Shown here: piece after piece, positions 26,034 through 36,411 of the stretch
Position numbering within the stretch: position 1 is the first letter of the stretch
Layout: the number at the start of each line of letters is the position of its first letter
IMG/VR virus record: IMGVR_UViG_3300037264_003470
Location: 1-63,163 of that record
Strand: one strand, 5' to 3'
Length of the DNA stretch: 63,163 nucleotides
Origin: a virus
Notes under the pieces: model-generated
What the model was told of the DNA's origin: nothing
The model's input: the letters and a program-made list of their open reading frames with translations, nothing else
Database searches by the model: none
Program-made: the position numbers and the translations under genes

Positions 26034-28247
26034 TTAATCTGGCGGTAAATCTCCCCCAGGAACAACTAAATAATTTTCTGAACAGGCTGTGCCACCACCA
26101 ACGAATAAGCCGCAAGCCGAATGTGGTGTTCCTGGCTGATTGCCCCAAGATACACCAGCATTACCTGATACAACCTTATCCAAACAACCAAATCTACCGC
26201 CATAGGGTACAGGTGTGCCTTCATCTGGACTTGAACCATCCCACGCACCAAGATTTGTAATAGACCCAGCCTGATTTAATTCAGCCGCAGGAGCTACAAG
26301 CTTAAGTTTTAAAGTAGTTATATATTGCCCATCTTTAATTTGATGATCTACCCCAAATATGAACCATCCCTTGTTGGTAAGTAACTTATTGATACTAGCC
26401 TTAAGGTCTGCATTTTCTTCATCTGGATCACCAGCAAGCCAACCAGGACAACCCTTAACAGGATTGTTAGGATCGTCTTCCAAGAAAAATGGGTTTACAA
26501 ATACTATCCCTACACATCTACCCATCCCTTCAATTGGACTGCATAGGAAGAAAGCAGGATCACCTTGTACCCTTAAATCCGCTTCAATAGCTCCAATACC
26601 TAAGTTAGCCATAATGTGGTGGAATGTAGATTCTTGTGTCTGAAGAGAAGGACTTCTTGTTTTTGAAGTTTCTTGTGTTGCTGTAACTGTTGCCATTCTT
26701 GTGTACCCAGGAGATGAAGCAATAGGACAATTTGCCCTGAAATATCCCTGTCTTGTATCAACGTTCGTTCCCACAATTGGAGTTGTATTACCCGCTGTTC
26801 TCTGTGCCGCTGCCACATGCCATCTAAAACTAGGAGCAAAAGACAACACTGGTGAACAATTACCTCCATTTACAATATAGACCGCCTTTAATCTCTTATT
26901 AATTTCTGCATCGTTGTAGTTAGATTGACAGTAAGGGATAGCGTTAGCCCATAAAATTAATCTTCCATATTGTGGCTGATCTGAACTACACACAGCACAA
27001 GGGTCATTGGTTCCGCCTGGTTGACCATTGGGTATAAACTTATAAGAAGGATCATAGTTCATAGTGATACCCACCCTCATCTTATTGCTAGTAACCTTGC
27101 CTGTTAAATCCCTTGCCAGCACACCTTGATTTAGCCATTCATGTATGATGGCCAAAGGTGGTTTTGTATTTGGATAAAAAACTTTTAAAGGACCATACCC
27201 AAGGCAATCAGCAAAACCATCATCAGAAAACTCCCTACACTTAGTATCGTTATCTGGTGTTACAAATTCCATGTCTACAACATCGCCATTTTTATCTAAT
27301 GCTTTAAATTCTACCCTAAATTGTGGGAAAGATACTCTACCAAGTAATTCAACAGCTTTAGTAAAATATATTTCTTTTTGATCTGTCCCGAAGACTTGCT
27401 GTATCATCTGTTCTTGCCCACGAACCAATGTATCTGTTCCCTCTACTTCGTATATAAATTTACCTTGTTCATAGTGGGCATTAACCCAATCTGTTAAGAA
27501 ATATAATACTGGACTACAGATGATAAAAGCAGAATTAAAGCCTGGTGGTGGCGGTGCTTTGGGTATGAGGTGTCCAGTATCAGTTAAAAACCCATCATTC
27601 AACCCACACCCTGGATCACCTAAATCTTGTGGTGGCTGGCCGCAAATATCTTCTGGCGCACCACCAGTTACATACCAACCCCATTGAACCTTCATGCGAT
27701 ACTTACCTTGAATTGGCGTAGAGTCAGCTTCGGGGTTAATACCCATTCTCTGAACCCATTCCTGAAATTCACTTCCTTTTTGATCCATAATGGTAACTCT
27801 TACTCTGTTGCCCTGGTCAGTAGTTCCCCAGCCATATTGAAAAGTTTTGATAACAGCTTTACATTGTTCAGGATTACATGGCTGTGAAATATTACCCATT
27901 GTTACGATTGTTTCAGCCGTTGATGGTGGGTATTCGTCATCACCGCAATATTGCTGGAAAGCTATTCTTGCCCATGCAGACATGGTAGTGCCGCCCAATG
28001 CTGTCTTTAGCATCGGCGCACCCTCACTATTTTCTTCTGGAAATGACATGAACTGACCACCACCAAAAGGGAATCCGACTAAACAAGTGCCGTCAGTACA
28101 TTCAACGAAATTGCCAGTATCGAACTCAGGCGAAGGTTGACAACAATAGGCTTTTTCATAATCAACATCGCACACAAGCGGGAAGTTTGGGTCTATAAAA
28201 TGATAAGCACAACTCGGCTTTATCGGTGGTGCTGGTGGGTCTGCCAT
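26034..28247 (-). CDS. Baseplate hub protein (gp27/gpD-like)
   Basis: The 737-residue protein sits between the LysM/gp53-like protein and the spike, the usual place of the hub (T4 gp27, P2 gpD). The segment IKTFQYGWGTTDQGNRVRVTIMDQKGSEFQEW and the C-terminal WFIFGVDHQIKDGQYITTLKLKLV are typical of such hub domains. It is Cys-rich, like several tail proteins here. It ends 11 bases before the spike start. Confidence 0.72.
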   Translation of the reverse strand: MADPPAPPIKPSCAYHFIDPNFPLVCDVDYEKAYCCQPSPEFDTGNFVECTDGTCLVGFPFGGGQFMSFPEENSEGAPMLKTALGGTTMSAWARIAFQQYCGDDEYPPSTAETIVTMGNISQPCNPEQCKAVIKTFQYGWGTTDQGNRVRVTIMDQKGSEFQEWVQRMGINPEADSTPIQGKYRMKVQWGWYVTGGAPEDICGQPPQDLGDPGCGLNDGFLTDTGHLIPKAPPPPGFNSAFIICSPVLYFLTDWVNAHYEQGKFIYEVEGTDTLVRGQEQMIQQVFGTDQKEIYFTKAVELLGRVSFPQFRVEFKALDKNGDVVDMEFVTPDNDTKCREFSDDGFADCLGYGPLKVFYPNTKPPLAIIHEWLNQGVLARDLTGKVTSNKMRVGITMNYDPSYKFIPNGQPGGTNDPCAVCSSDQPQYGRLILWANAIPYCQSNYNDAEINKRLKAVYIVNGGNCSPVLSFAPSFRWHVAAAQRTAGNTTPIVGTNVDTRQGYFRANCPIASSPGYTRMATVTATQETSKTRSPSLQTQESTFHHIMANLGIGAIEADLRVQGDPAFFLCSPIEGMGRCVGIVFVNPFFLEDDPNNPVKGCPGWLAGDPDEENADLKASINKLLTNKGWFIFGVDHQIKDGQYITTLKLKLVAPAAELNQAGSITNLGAWDGSSPDEGTPVPYGGRFGCLDKVVSGNAGVSWGNQPGTPHSACGLFVGGGTACSENYLVVPGGDLPPD

Positions 28248-28255
28248 ATTTCTCC

Positions 28256-28579
28256 TTAAAACATTAATGAACTGCCAGGCAGGACAATATTCCTACCAGC
28301 TTTAAATTCTAAAATATCTTTCATGCCATTCATTTCCATAATCTTCCACCAATAATCAGGCGCACCATAAGCTTTGGAAGAAACCAAGTCTGGTCTAAAT
28401 TCTACTTCCTTGGTTATTTCATAATGCTTATCGTGGTGATTAAAAGTTGCTTTTTTCTTCCTGTAAATTGGATAAGTCATCTTTCCATCATAAAATATTA
28501 CTAATGAAGTCGCATACCTGCTAGTTGGTGGGACATATGATCGCCCCTCCATGTTAGAATATTTAATTGATTTGGCCAT
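28256..28579 (-). CDS. gp53/LysM-like baseplate protein
   Basis: The 107-residue protein ends with a LysM-like segment (RPDLVSSKAYGAPDYWWKIMEMNGMKDILEFKAGRNIVLP) as in T4 gp53 and tail LysM proteins such as P2 gpX, which connect tube, hub and wedge. The upstream sequence has AATAAATAAGG about 7-15 bases before the ATG. It lies 8 bases before the hub gene. Confidence 0.72.
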   Translation of the reverse strand: MAKSIKYSNMEGRSYVPPTSRYATSLVIFYDGKMTYPIYRKKKATFNHHDKHYEITKEVEFRPDLVSSKAYGAPDYWWKIMEMNGMKDILEFKAGRNIVLPGSSLMF

Positions 28580-28587
28580 AATTTACC

Positions 28588-29205
28588 TTATTTATTCTTA
28601 GTGTAATACTTACTTCCTTGGCTAATGTCTTGATCCCCCTTAAAGAATATTTTATTTGGATCGTCTTTATTTATGCAATTATTAACTGGCAACTTATTAC
28701 AAGGATAAACAACTTCCCAGCTACAACTAATAGAGAATTTATATGGTATAAAAGTGGTAACATCCCAAGCAACCTCTGTTGGATATCGTATGCTATAATT
28801 CTTTAATACTAAACATAATCCATCAGTGCCATCCATTAGAACCCCACATATAAATCTAACCACAGGCGGTGGAGTAAAAGGCACTATGCCGCTTGGTGGA
28901 CCTGGGTAAACTAGGTTTTGTATAATTCTTATAGCTTTTAAGTTTTCCATTATGTCTTTAAACTTGGTTATCATGAAGTGAAATTCAGTATTGATATTTC
29001 TAGGTTCAGAATAAGCGTAGGTGAGCATCGGACTTGATCTGCCTGGGGCTGGATCGTTTACATACTGCGCGCCTTTGCTGTCAGTGATATCTGGAAGTAT
29101 TTTTAGGTTTATGCAACCGCAAGGTGTTTGCAGTTCACACTTTCCTGCATTTGGACCATATTGTAATGGGGCTAATGACCCATCATTCTTCGTTCCCCTT
29201 GGCAT
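28588..29205 (-). CDS. Tube-initiator / CIS-tube-like baseplate protein
   Basis: The 205-residue protein follows the tape measure gene and precedes the LysM-like protein. That is the position of the contractile injection system tube-adaptor (Afp7-like, T4 gp48/gp54 region). Segments TPPPVVRFICGVLMDGTDGLCLVLKNYSIRYP and ISCSWEVVY fit the CIS_tube pattern of a beta sandwich. SD AAGGAG. The precise T4 counterpart is uncertain. Confidence 0.6.
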   Translation of the reverse strand: MPRGTKNDGSLAPLQYGPNAGKCELQTPCGCINLKILPDITDSKGAQYVNDPAPGRSSPMLTYAYSEPRNINTEFHFMITKFKDIMENLKAIRIIQNLVYPGPPSGIVPFTPPPVVRFICGVLMDGTDGLCLVLKNYSIRYPTEVAWDVTTFIPYKFSISCSWEVVYPCNKLPVNNCINKDDPNKIFFKGDQDISQGSKYYTKNK

Positions 29206-29213
29206 TATTCTCC

Positions 29214-32200
29214 TTAATTACCTGTAAAATCACCTACTTCAAATTCCAAACCTACCTGTCTTTCTTTCGTCGCGTTAGCCCAACCTACGGGCAAAACATC
29301 TTCCATAAATGCTTCTAATGGATAATCTGGCCCTTCGTCACCTAAGTTGTTGTTACCCTTCTTAGCCAACAGTCTTCCTATTTTGTTGAGGACTTTAACT
29401 GTTGCCATTACCCCCGCCGCAGTTGTGCCTGTATTGTTCTCTGTTTTTGCCATATCAACATCACCATTTTGAGCCTCAGCCTTATTGCGTCTAAGCTCTG
29501 CTTCCACATCCTGTGACATGCCTGCTGGCATTGTAGGATTAGCAATGATTTGCTTATCAACCAGTGGTGCTATCGTTTCTGCAAGTTGTTGACTTGACAT
29601 GCCAAACATTTTCTCCGTTATCATGTTCTTTAAAGCGGTGTCTTCAACATAAAGTGTACCCTTTTTTGTTGCCTCTTCAGTAAGAGCGTTGCTAGCCGTT
29701 GCCGCCGTTACTTGAATGTCATATGTCTTTTGAAGTATGTCTTTTATTTCGTTCAATACAGTTAATTGTAAATCTGCTGGAGTGCCAGGTGCTGGCGCAG
29801 CCGCTGCCGCCGTTGTTTGCATTTTCTTTTCTAGTAACTCTGTCGCCAACTGCATTTTTGCTAATTGCTGAGCAATATCGCCTTTTGTTGTAAGACTATT
29901 TGCCTCATCATATTGTGCCTTAAGTGCGGTCTGCTCTTTTTCACTCATCTGCTTTAGTTCTGTTATATTTTTTGCACCACTTAATTTACCTGTAATATCT
30001 TCACCAATATCTTCTGGCCTTAACATTTGTTTGAGATTACCTGCCGCCACGTCAGCCGCTACATACTTACCCTGATTCATTAACAATGGCTTTAGGAACT
30101 CAGTCTTTGCTAAATACATAGCATCTTTTACACCTGATGCTCTTTCTAGTATTGCTGTTTTTTCTTTTTCGGTTCTGGCCCCGTGGAATTGTTCTTTGAA
30201 CTTATTCATTAAACCTTTATTCAAGGTGTCCATATCTTCAAGCGTTTTCTGCTCTTTAAAAGCTTTTAATGCGTCTTTGTCTGGTGCCAAACTATATACA
30301 CCCTTCTTTGTTCTGGTGAAAGATTCGTTGAATTTATCCAGCACTTTCTCAAATGGTGCCACCCTGCCTTGCTCATCTTTAAGCATACCTTCTACTATCT
30401 TGCCTCTTGCTGCTTCATATGCGTTCAGTCTCTTGGCTTGCTCTTCAGCCATTTGCTGCGACTTTTTCAGACCTTCTTCGGTATCTGGCAGTGTTGCATA
30501 AATCTTCCACGCATCTCTGGTGGACTGATCCATTTTTTTAAACATCTCGCCAAGAGATTCGGTCTTAGCAAATTCTGCGGCAGCAGCTTTGTCTACGTCC
30601 TTAGTAGCAGCTTGCCATCGCTTGCCAGCTTCCTGAATGTTGAGCCATTGTATGTTGCCTTTTTCATCTTTTCTCTGTAAGGTTTCTCTCATTACACCAA
30701 GGATTTGTGCCTCTTTTTCTCTTAGGGCTTCTTGTTGTTTTTCAAGTTTGGGCAAAAGTGCTAAAGCCTCATCTTCTTCTTTAGTGGTGCCGTGGAAAAA
30801 CTTTGTTATGTTTACACCAGCATTGACTCTTTGTGTATGGCGACCATGAATTTCTGCCAATTCAGCTTGTAAACCTTCTGCGCCTTTTTTGGCTTCAAGT
30901 CTTGCTTGCTCATATGTTTTAGCTAATTTAATATTTGCGACTGCCATGTTTTCTGCGTATGCTTCACGATAAGCTATTTCTTGTAATCTTGATTTTTCTT
31001 CTTTTGACGTAGCATCAGCAATTGCATCAGCATGTTTCGCCATGATAATAGCTTCTTTAGCTTCCATTTCTTGTTTTTTAATGGCTATTTTTGCTTTCAT
31101 TTCTTGTTCTCTTGTGCCTGCCCCATAAAATCCAAAGGTAAGGTCTTCGACCATGCCAAACCCTGTCCCACTTTCCATTAATTTTCCTACATTTTGTGCT
31201 GCTACCAATCTTTTCTCAGCATTTTCCTTTTCTATTTTAATTTGCTCCTTAGTAAGTTCACCACTCGCCAGTTTTGTAGTTCGCTCTATTCCCTCTTTAG
31301 AAATTTCACCTCCTCTTTTTTCAATAGCTGTGCCTTGATCTTGAATACTTTTTTCTATACCTCTTATATTGTTGTGTAAAGCATATATTGCTACGCCCAA
31401 GCCAGCAAGTAGTGCTATTAAACCAGCAGCGCCTGCAAGAGCGCCAGAAACACCAGCAAATGCGGCTATTAGACCACCAACCGCCAAAAGACCAATGACA
31501 ACTAGAATGACTTCTTTCCATTCCCACAAAAACATAATTACATTGCTAATTACCCCAATAATATCTCTGATTTGTATTGCCACGTCCTTAATGCCCTTGA
31601 TAAATTCATCAAAATTGAACCCATCGAACATCTTTGCTAATTCAGGTGCATTCTTCTTTATGTACTCACCTATACCATCAAGTAGTGGCTTAGCAATAGT
31701 GGCTATGCCATTAATAATAGCGGCGAGGAATCTTTGGAAACCAGTATGAGTAGGTAAACCTTCTATTTGACCCATAGCTTTCATTATGTTGTCAGCCATG
31801 TTGCCTACAAAATCACCAAGTAATTCAAATCCTTTCTTTATATCACCTTTTGCAAAAGCATCCCAAAATGGCGCAGTTGTTAATTGCCTTATAGCTTCCG
31901 TAAGGAATGGCATCGCTTGAGCTAATTTATCTAACAAAAATCCCTTGAACCTAGCTTCAAGTCTTAATAATGCGTCTCGCATTTCTGAAATAGGATCAGC
32001 TTTCTTCTGAGCCTGTCTTTGAATACGACCCTGTAAATCAGCCAATTCTGTAGCCAATGATTTTATGGTTTTAACATCTTTCTCTGCGATAGCTTTCTTA
32101 ATTTCTTCGGCTGTAGGTACAGTCTGAGCTATTTCTGGCGCTCCTATTTTTATCGCTTCATCTCTCATTCTCTTTGCTTGGTCTAGCAAAGCTTTTTCTA

Positions 32201-35165
32201 CAGCTTCTGTGCCCTTGCCTGGGTCTGCCCCAATAGCTTTTAAATACTCTTGATAATCTTTACTTCCTTTTGCGATGTTTTCAATTGCGCCATCAAAGTC
32301 TTTTGCCCCATCTTCAACGCTGTTACTAAACTGCTGTAAGAAATCAGCGCCAGTTGTCAGGAAGAGTTGTTGTTTCTGATAAGATGCTTGTTGTGCGCTC
32401 AATTGCCCCTGCAACTGCTTTCTCATTTCTCTTGGCAAGTCACCCATGTTGAGAAGTTCATCTAAAGCTTTCGAAGTATCTGGACCTGCTTCTTTTATTG
32501 CTTTATCAAATTTTTGTCTCCATGTAAGACCATCTTTCCCAACCGCTTTTTCTTTATCGGCAATTGCTGCAAGTTCATCTATGGTCATTGCCTGAGTGCT
32601 TGTGGACTTATTCAAATCTTCAATACGCTGAGCAAATGTCTTTGATCTGTCTTTTATGTTATCAATCTCAATACGCATAGCTTCAGCACCCATTCCGAAC
32701 AATTCTTTCGTCAAATAAGACATTCTGGATATCGCTGTCGCAGAAAGCTTTTTCATGTTCTCAGCTAGCGATTTATTTGGGTCTAAAGTCTTACCTTCTG
32801 CTTGTAATGCCTGTGCTGTTTGACTCGTCAACCAACCCTCAAGGTTTTTAGCAAACTTTGCCTCAAGTTCTTTATTACCTTGTACGACACCAAATGTTAT
32901 TGCATCTTCCATTCCCTTGCCGCCGACCGCCGCCAAGTTCATTTCTTGTGGACTTAAATTACCGCGCAACCTACCACCCGACATTATTTTTGTCATTGAT
33001 TGAGCTTCTGCTTCAGTACCAGTTTTCTTAGCTCTTGCCATTGTTTCAATAAGACTTCTAGCAGCCGTCGTAGTTAGAGTTCCAGCTTTTCTCATGTCTT
33101 CCATGAATGAATGCGCTGATTTAGCAACGTTAAGTAATTCATTACCTACCAAACCTGTGCTTCTGGCGATCTGAGTCATACCTCTTTGCATACTGCGAAG
33201 ATCATTTGTGGTCATGCCTAATCTTTGGTGCCAATCCAAGAACATTTCTGAGGTTTGTTCGCCATCAGCATTAATAAGTGTTGCTGTTTGCAAACCTACT
33301 CTGGTCAATTTATTTAGAGTCTTAGTCTCTTGGACACCTTTTTTGAAGTTGGTAAGCTGTCTTTTTTGGATGGTGGTAAAACTCTGGCCAGTTTCACCTA
33401 TATCATCCATAGTTGTGCCTAATTTTTCTAATGTCCTTGAGGCGGCGTCCAGATTGCTGTTATATTCTGTTACTCGTTTAGCAATAGTAGTCCATTCATC
33501 ACCTGTTCCCTTTGGTGGCGCACCAAAACCACTCATATTTACCGTAGGGGCCATTGTGGTTGCTCCTGTCGAAACAAACATGGCTTGACTCGCGTTACTG
33601 AAGGCTTCAACCTGCTCAATAAGTGGGGTTAATACAAAATTAATCATACCTTCTGCTAAGCCACCTAAAGCAGCACCAAAAGCTTTGATTACTGGTCCTA
33701 ATGCTGAGAAAAGAGAACCTACATATGGTATTAGACCACCAAGTTTATCTGTTACATCACCAAGTAATGTGAATGGAGCTTCAACTACTTTGCCCGCAGT
33801 TTTAGCTATGCCTGTTGCTACTCCATTTAGCAAAGCTTCCATCGGTTTTTCGCTAAATACAAATCTTGATGCTGCTGAAGTGCCTTGTAATGCCCTTCCT
33901 CTGGCAGTGGCACCAATTCTTTCCCATTTTTCTCTACGCTTATCCTGCATCCATTCCCGCATCATTGCTTTTTGGGAATCTTTGCCATTCTTTTTAGTTT
34001 CTTCTACACCTTCTTTTTCCACTGCCATTTGAGCTTTCTGGCCACCCCTGTTTTTCCTGGCTTGGCTTAGCGTTGACCTTGCTGTTTGTTTTGTGTGCTT
34101 AACGCCATCCTTTGTAACTCCAAGCAGCTTGTTTATACATCTACAAATACAACGACATAAATCAGATGTACCACCACCTACTTTTGCTTTACGTCCTTTG
34201 TCAACTGGCGTTCCTTCCCCATGTGTTACTCTGCCTTTTCCAGTTAAGTCATCTATATCACTTTGAGCTTTCTTTTGTGGTTTTTCTGTAGTCTTACCCA
34301 ATTGAAGAAAATTTCTAACCGTACCACCTACAGCCTTACCTAGCGCATCAACAGAACGTCCTACAAAACCAAATACCTTGCCGACCCAACTATCTGAAAC
34401 TTTTTTCGTAAGTTTCTCCCACCAGCCAGAAACTTTATTCGTAACTCCTTCCCACAAAGCAGAAGCCTTGCTTGTAACTCCTTCCCACAAAGCAGAAGCC
34501 TTGCTTGTAACTCCTTCCCACAAAGCATTGGCTTTCTCAGAGAAGGCAGTTGTCATACGCTGCCAACCATCTTTAAAGAAAGTCATAGTTGTGTTCCATC
34601 CACTGCGGAACATGTTTTGAGATTCTTTAGCAGCCTTCTCTCCCTCTTTCTGAAACCACTTAAAAGGATTTAGTTTCCCTAGATTACCAAAAGTTTTTGT
34701 GAAGTCCTTGCCGATCATGCCAAAAGCAGCACTAAATCTTCTTTGACTCTTTTCCAAAGCCTTGCCAAAGGTCATTGTTTTATCGGTGATTTTCTCAAAT
34801 GCTGGTTTAATTTCGCTAAAGGTGTCTTTAATTACTTTTGATATGTCACCACCATTGCCTGGCTTTAATGCTTTGGCAACTGCCTTAGCATAAGCTTTTG
34901 CCTGCTTATCTATTTGCTGGCCTTTTTTACTTATAGCTTCTTCACAACACTCTGCTACTCGTTTGATTAACTTGTTAAGAGCTTTTAATTCTCTGTCAAG
35001 ATCATTGCCAATAATCTTTTCTAGATTATCATTGAGTTTTTTAAGCTCCGCAGTATTTTCATCTTTTTTTTGCGCAGTCTTTTTGTTGCCAACATCACCA
35101 AGTAATGCTGCTTTAATTTCATCAATACTAGCTTTTACCTCACGATCAAATACATCGACTGGCAT
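29214..35165 (-). CDS. Tail tape measure protein
   Basis: The 1983-residue protein is a classic tape measure: mostly helical, with coiled coil at the N-terminus, WEGVTSKAS-type repeats near residue 215-245, and hydrophobic/transmembrane stretches near 1245-1300 (VILVVIGLLAVGGLIAAFAGVSG). An A/E/K-rich helical C-terminal half follows. At about 1.5 angstrom per residue the length predicts a tail near 300 nm. It begins with a GATAAATAAC box 5 bases from the ATG and no strong SD. It heads the tail operon. Confidence 0.93.
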   Translation of the reverse strand: MPVDVFDREVKASIDEIKAALLGDVGNKKTAQKKDENTAELKKLNDNLEKIIGNDLDRELKALNKLIKRVAECCEEAISKKGQQIDKQAKAYAKAVAKALKPGNGGDISKVIKDTFSEIKPAFEKITDKTMTFGKALEKSQRRFSAAFGMIGKDFTKTFGNLGKLNPFKWFQKEGEKAAKESQNMFRSGWNTTMTFFKDGWQRMTTAFSEKANALWEGVTSKASALWEGVTSKASALWEGVTNKVSGWWEKLTKKVSDSWVGKVFGFVGRSVDALGKAVGGTVRNFLQLGKTTEKPQKKAQSDIDDLTGKGRVTHGEGTPVDKGRKAKVGGGTSDLCRCICRCINKLLGVTKDGVKHTKQTARSTLSQARKNRGGQKAQMAVEKEGVEETKKNGKDSQKAMMREWMQDKRREKWERIGATARGRALQGTSAASRFVFSEKPMEALLNGVATGIAKTAGKVVEAPFTLLGDVTDKLGGLIPYVGSLFSALGPVIKAFGAALGGLAEGMINFVLTPLIEQVEAFSNASQAMFVSTGATTMAPTVNMSGFGAPPKGTGDEWTTIAKRVTEYNSNLDAASRTLEKLGTTMDDIGETGQSFTTIQKRQLTNFKKGVQETKTLNKLTRVGLQTATLINADGEQTSEMFLDWHQRLGMTTNDLRSMQRGMTQIARSTGLVGNELLNVAKSAHSFMEDMRKAGTLTTTAARSLIETMARAKKTGTEAEAQSMTKIMSGGRLRGNLSPQEMNLAAVGGKGMEDAITFGVVQGNKELEAKFAKNLEGWLTSQTAQALQAEGKTLDPNKSLAENMKKLSATAISRMSYLTKELFGMGAEAMRIEIDNIKDRSKTFAQRIEDLNKSTSTQAMTIDELAAIADKEKAVGKDGLTWRQKFDKAIKEAGPDTSKALDELLNMGDLPREMRKQLQGQLSAQQASYQKQQLFLTTGADFLQQFSNSVEDGAKDFDGAIENIAKGSKDYQEYLKAIGADPGKGTEAVEKALLDQAKRMRDEAIKIGAPEIAQTVPTAEEIKKAIAEKDVKTIKSLATELADLQGRIQRQAQKKADPISEMRDALLRLEARFKGFLLDKLAQAMPFLTEAIRQLTTAPFWDAFAKGDIKKGFELLGDFVGNMADNIMKAMGQIEGLPTHTGFQRFLAAIINGIATIAKPLLDGIGEYIKKNAPELAKMFDGFNFDEFIKGIKDVAIQIRDIIGVISNVIMFLWEWKEVILVVIGLLAVGGLIAAFAGVSGALAGAAGLIALLAGLGVAIYALHNNIRGIEKSIQDQGTAIEKRGGEISKEGIERTTKLASGELTKEQIKIEKENAEKRLVAAQNVGKLMESGTGFGMVEDLTFGFYGAGTREQEMKAKIAIKKQEMEAKEAIIMAKHADAIADATSKEEKSRLQEIAYREAYAENMAVANIKLAKTYEQARLEAKKGAEGLQAELAEIHGRHTQRVNAGVNITKFFHGTTKEEDEALALLPKLEKQQEALREKEAQILGVMRETLQRKDEKGNIQWLNIQEAGKRWQAATKDVDKAAAAEFAKTESLGEMFKKMDQSTRDAWKIYATLPDTEEGLKKSQQMAEEQAKRLNAYEAARGKIVEGMLKDEQGRVAPFEKVLDKFNESFTRTKKGVYSLAPDKDALKAFKEQKTLEDMDTLNKGLMNKFKEQFHGARTEKEKTAILERASGVKDAMYLAKTEFLKPLLMNQGKYVAADVAAGNLKQMLRPEDIGEDITGKLSGAKNITELKQMSEKEQTALKAQYDEANSLTTKGDIAQQLAKMQLATELLEKKMQTTAAAAAPAPGTPADLQLTVLNEIKDILQKTYDIQVTAATASNALTEEATKKGTLYVEDTALKNMITEKMFGMSSQQLAETIAPLVDKQIIANPTMPAGMSQDVEAELRRNKAEAQNGDVDMAKTENNTGTTAAGVMATVKVLNKIGRLLAKKGNNNLGDEGPDYPLEAFMEDVLPVGWANATKERQVGLEFEVGDFTGN
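34441..34527. repeat. 33-bp tandem units in the tape measure gene
   Basis: Two full 33-base copies (34441 and 34474) and a 21-base partial third (34507), each encoding ALWEGVTSKAS. Adding or losing units would change tail length in 11-residue steps (about 1.6 nm). Confidence 0.9.
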
Positions 35166-35234
35166 ATTGTTATTTATCTCTTTCTAAAAAACTATTAATG
35201 TAATAAAATGAATTGCGAAAAGGAATTATGGTAT

Positions 35235-35768
35235 CTATGCAAGTGGCTGCTGAATTTCTCCTGGTTGAGCAACAGGTTGATTTAATTGATACTTTATTAA
35301 CTCTTCTATCTGCATCCTTATTTGATCCAATTCATTTACGTCTAAAGTCCTAGACACTGCCGCAATACCTCTCAAGAAATCACTATCCATCATTCTTAAC
35401 TGGCTAATCCCGCTTCTTTTATAAGTTCTAAACGTGCCAGGATCATCCTTCCCCCCTGTTAAGTAAGCATTGCCCTTTATAAGTGAGTAAGCAAATGGTT
35501 TGTCTAAATAGGTGTTAATCATATATTTAACGTAAGGAACTGTTAAGTAATTTAAATTCACGCCTCTTATAGCATCACTATATATATCTGATACTAATAA
35601 CAACGGGTAAGGATCATGGACCATCTTATTCGCCCGCTGTCCAGCATAGTGAAAATTTACAATACTGCCTTTGTGAACTATTTTTGGGGTGGGTACAGCA
35701 GGGGTCGGATAGTCGATAGCTTTCCAGAAACTGCCTAATTGTTGAACTTGCTGCGGGGTAATCGGCAT
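35235..35768 (-). CDS. Tail-region hypothetical protein
   Basis: The 177-residue protein lies just upstream of the tape measure gene. It contains a small barrel-like segment (GSIVNFHYAGQRANKMVHDPYPLLLVSDIYSDAIRGVNLNYL), a layout seen in uncharacterised structural proteins of other large myoviruses, and ends with a Gln/Pro-rich tail. A tape-measure chaperone or minor tail role is plausible by position only. Confidence 0.55.
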   Translation of the reverse strand: MPITPQQVQQLGSFWKAIDYPTPAVPTPKIVHKGSIVNFHYAGQRANKMVHDPYPLLLVSDIYSDAIRGVNLNYLTVPYVKYMINTYLDKPFAYSLIKGNAYLTGGKDDPGTFRTYKRSGISQLRMMDSDFLRGIAAVSRTLDVNELDQIRMQIEELIKYQLNQPVAQPGEIQQPLA

Positions 35769-35793
35769 GTTTTATTTAGACTATTAACCCCAT

Positions 35794-36282
35794 TTACGCT
35801 TTCATGTAAGTAAGATTGCTGTAATCCATGCCATAGTCGGACGATCTAACAACCACCTTGCCCCACGGATCACGTTCGAACTCTTTGTCGCGCAACTCTT
35901 TTTCAGCAATAGCACTTCGGTCAAAAAACTTTTTAACTTCAGTGGTCACTGCTGACATTATTTTTCTGCCAGCTTCTTCAGGTTTGTAATCTGTAACCAA
36001 GTCTTCAAACATTTCTTCAATGTCCATTGGGTATGCACGGCCAAAAGGCTCTGTTTTTTCGTCTTTTTGAACTCTAAAAGATATTTGATCGCCAACCTTG
36101 TAGATTCTAATACCTTCAAAGAAAGTGTTTTTCTTTGTGTTGTAAACAAAAAGGTACGGGTCATCGTCATCCAAGTGGCTTTTGACGTTCATGCCGTGAG
36201 CGAGAAGAATATGCTCAATGATCTTGAGTTGCTTCTTTGTCTCTCTTTCCTTTTTGTCAATGAATTCAATAAACTTTATCAT
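35794..36282 (-). CDS. Hypothetical protein with CTS-like N-terminus
   Basis: The 162-residue protein begins MIKFIEFIDKKERETKK, a close match to the T4 capsid-targeting pattern (KTYQEFI). The rest is a mixed fold with an acidic patch (SHLDDDDPYLFVYN) and no known motif. It lacks an SD. It is a candidate internal virion protein, given the shared leader. Confidence 0.6.
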   Translation of the reverse strand: MIKFIEFIDKKERETKKQLKIIEHILLAHGMNVKSHLDDDDPYLFVYNTKKNTFFEGIRIYKVGDQISFRVQKDEKTEPFGRAYPMDIEEMFEDLVTDYKPEEAGRKIMSAVTTEVKKFFDRSAIAEKELRDKEFERDPWGKVVVRSSDYGMDYSNLTYMKA

Positions 36283-36411
36283 CGGAATATCTATTGCACT
36301 CGACAGTGAATTTTAGTATCTTTTTGTCATGCTGCTTCGCTACCAATGAAACTTGTTGTTACTTTGGAAATGGAGATAGTAATATGTAACATTACTGAAA
36401 GGGTACGTCCT

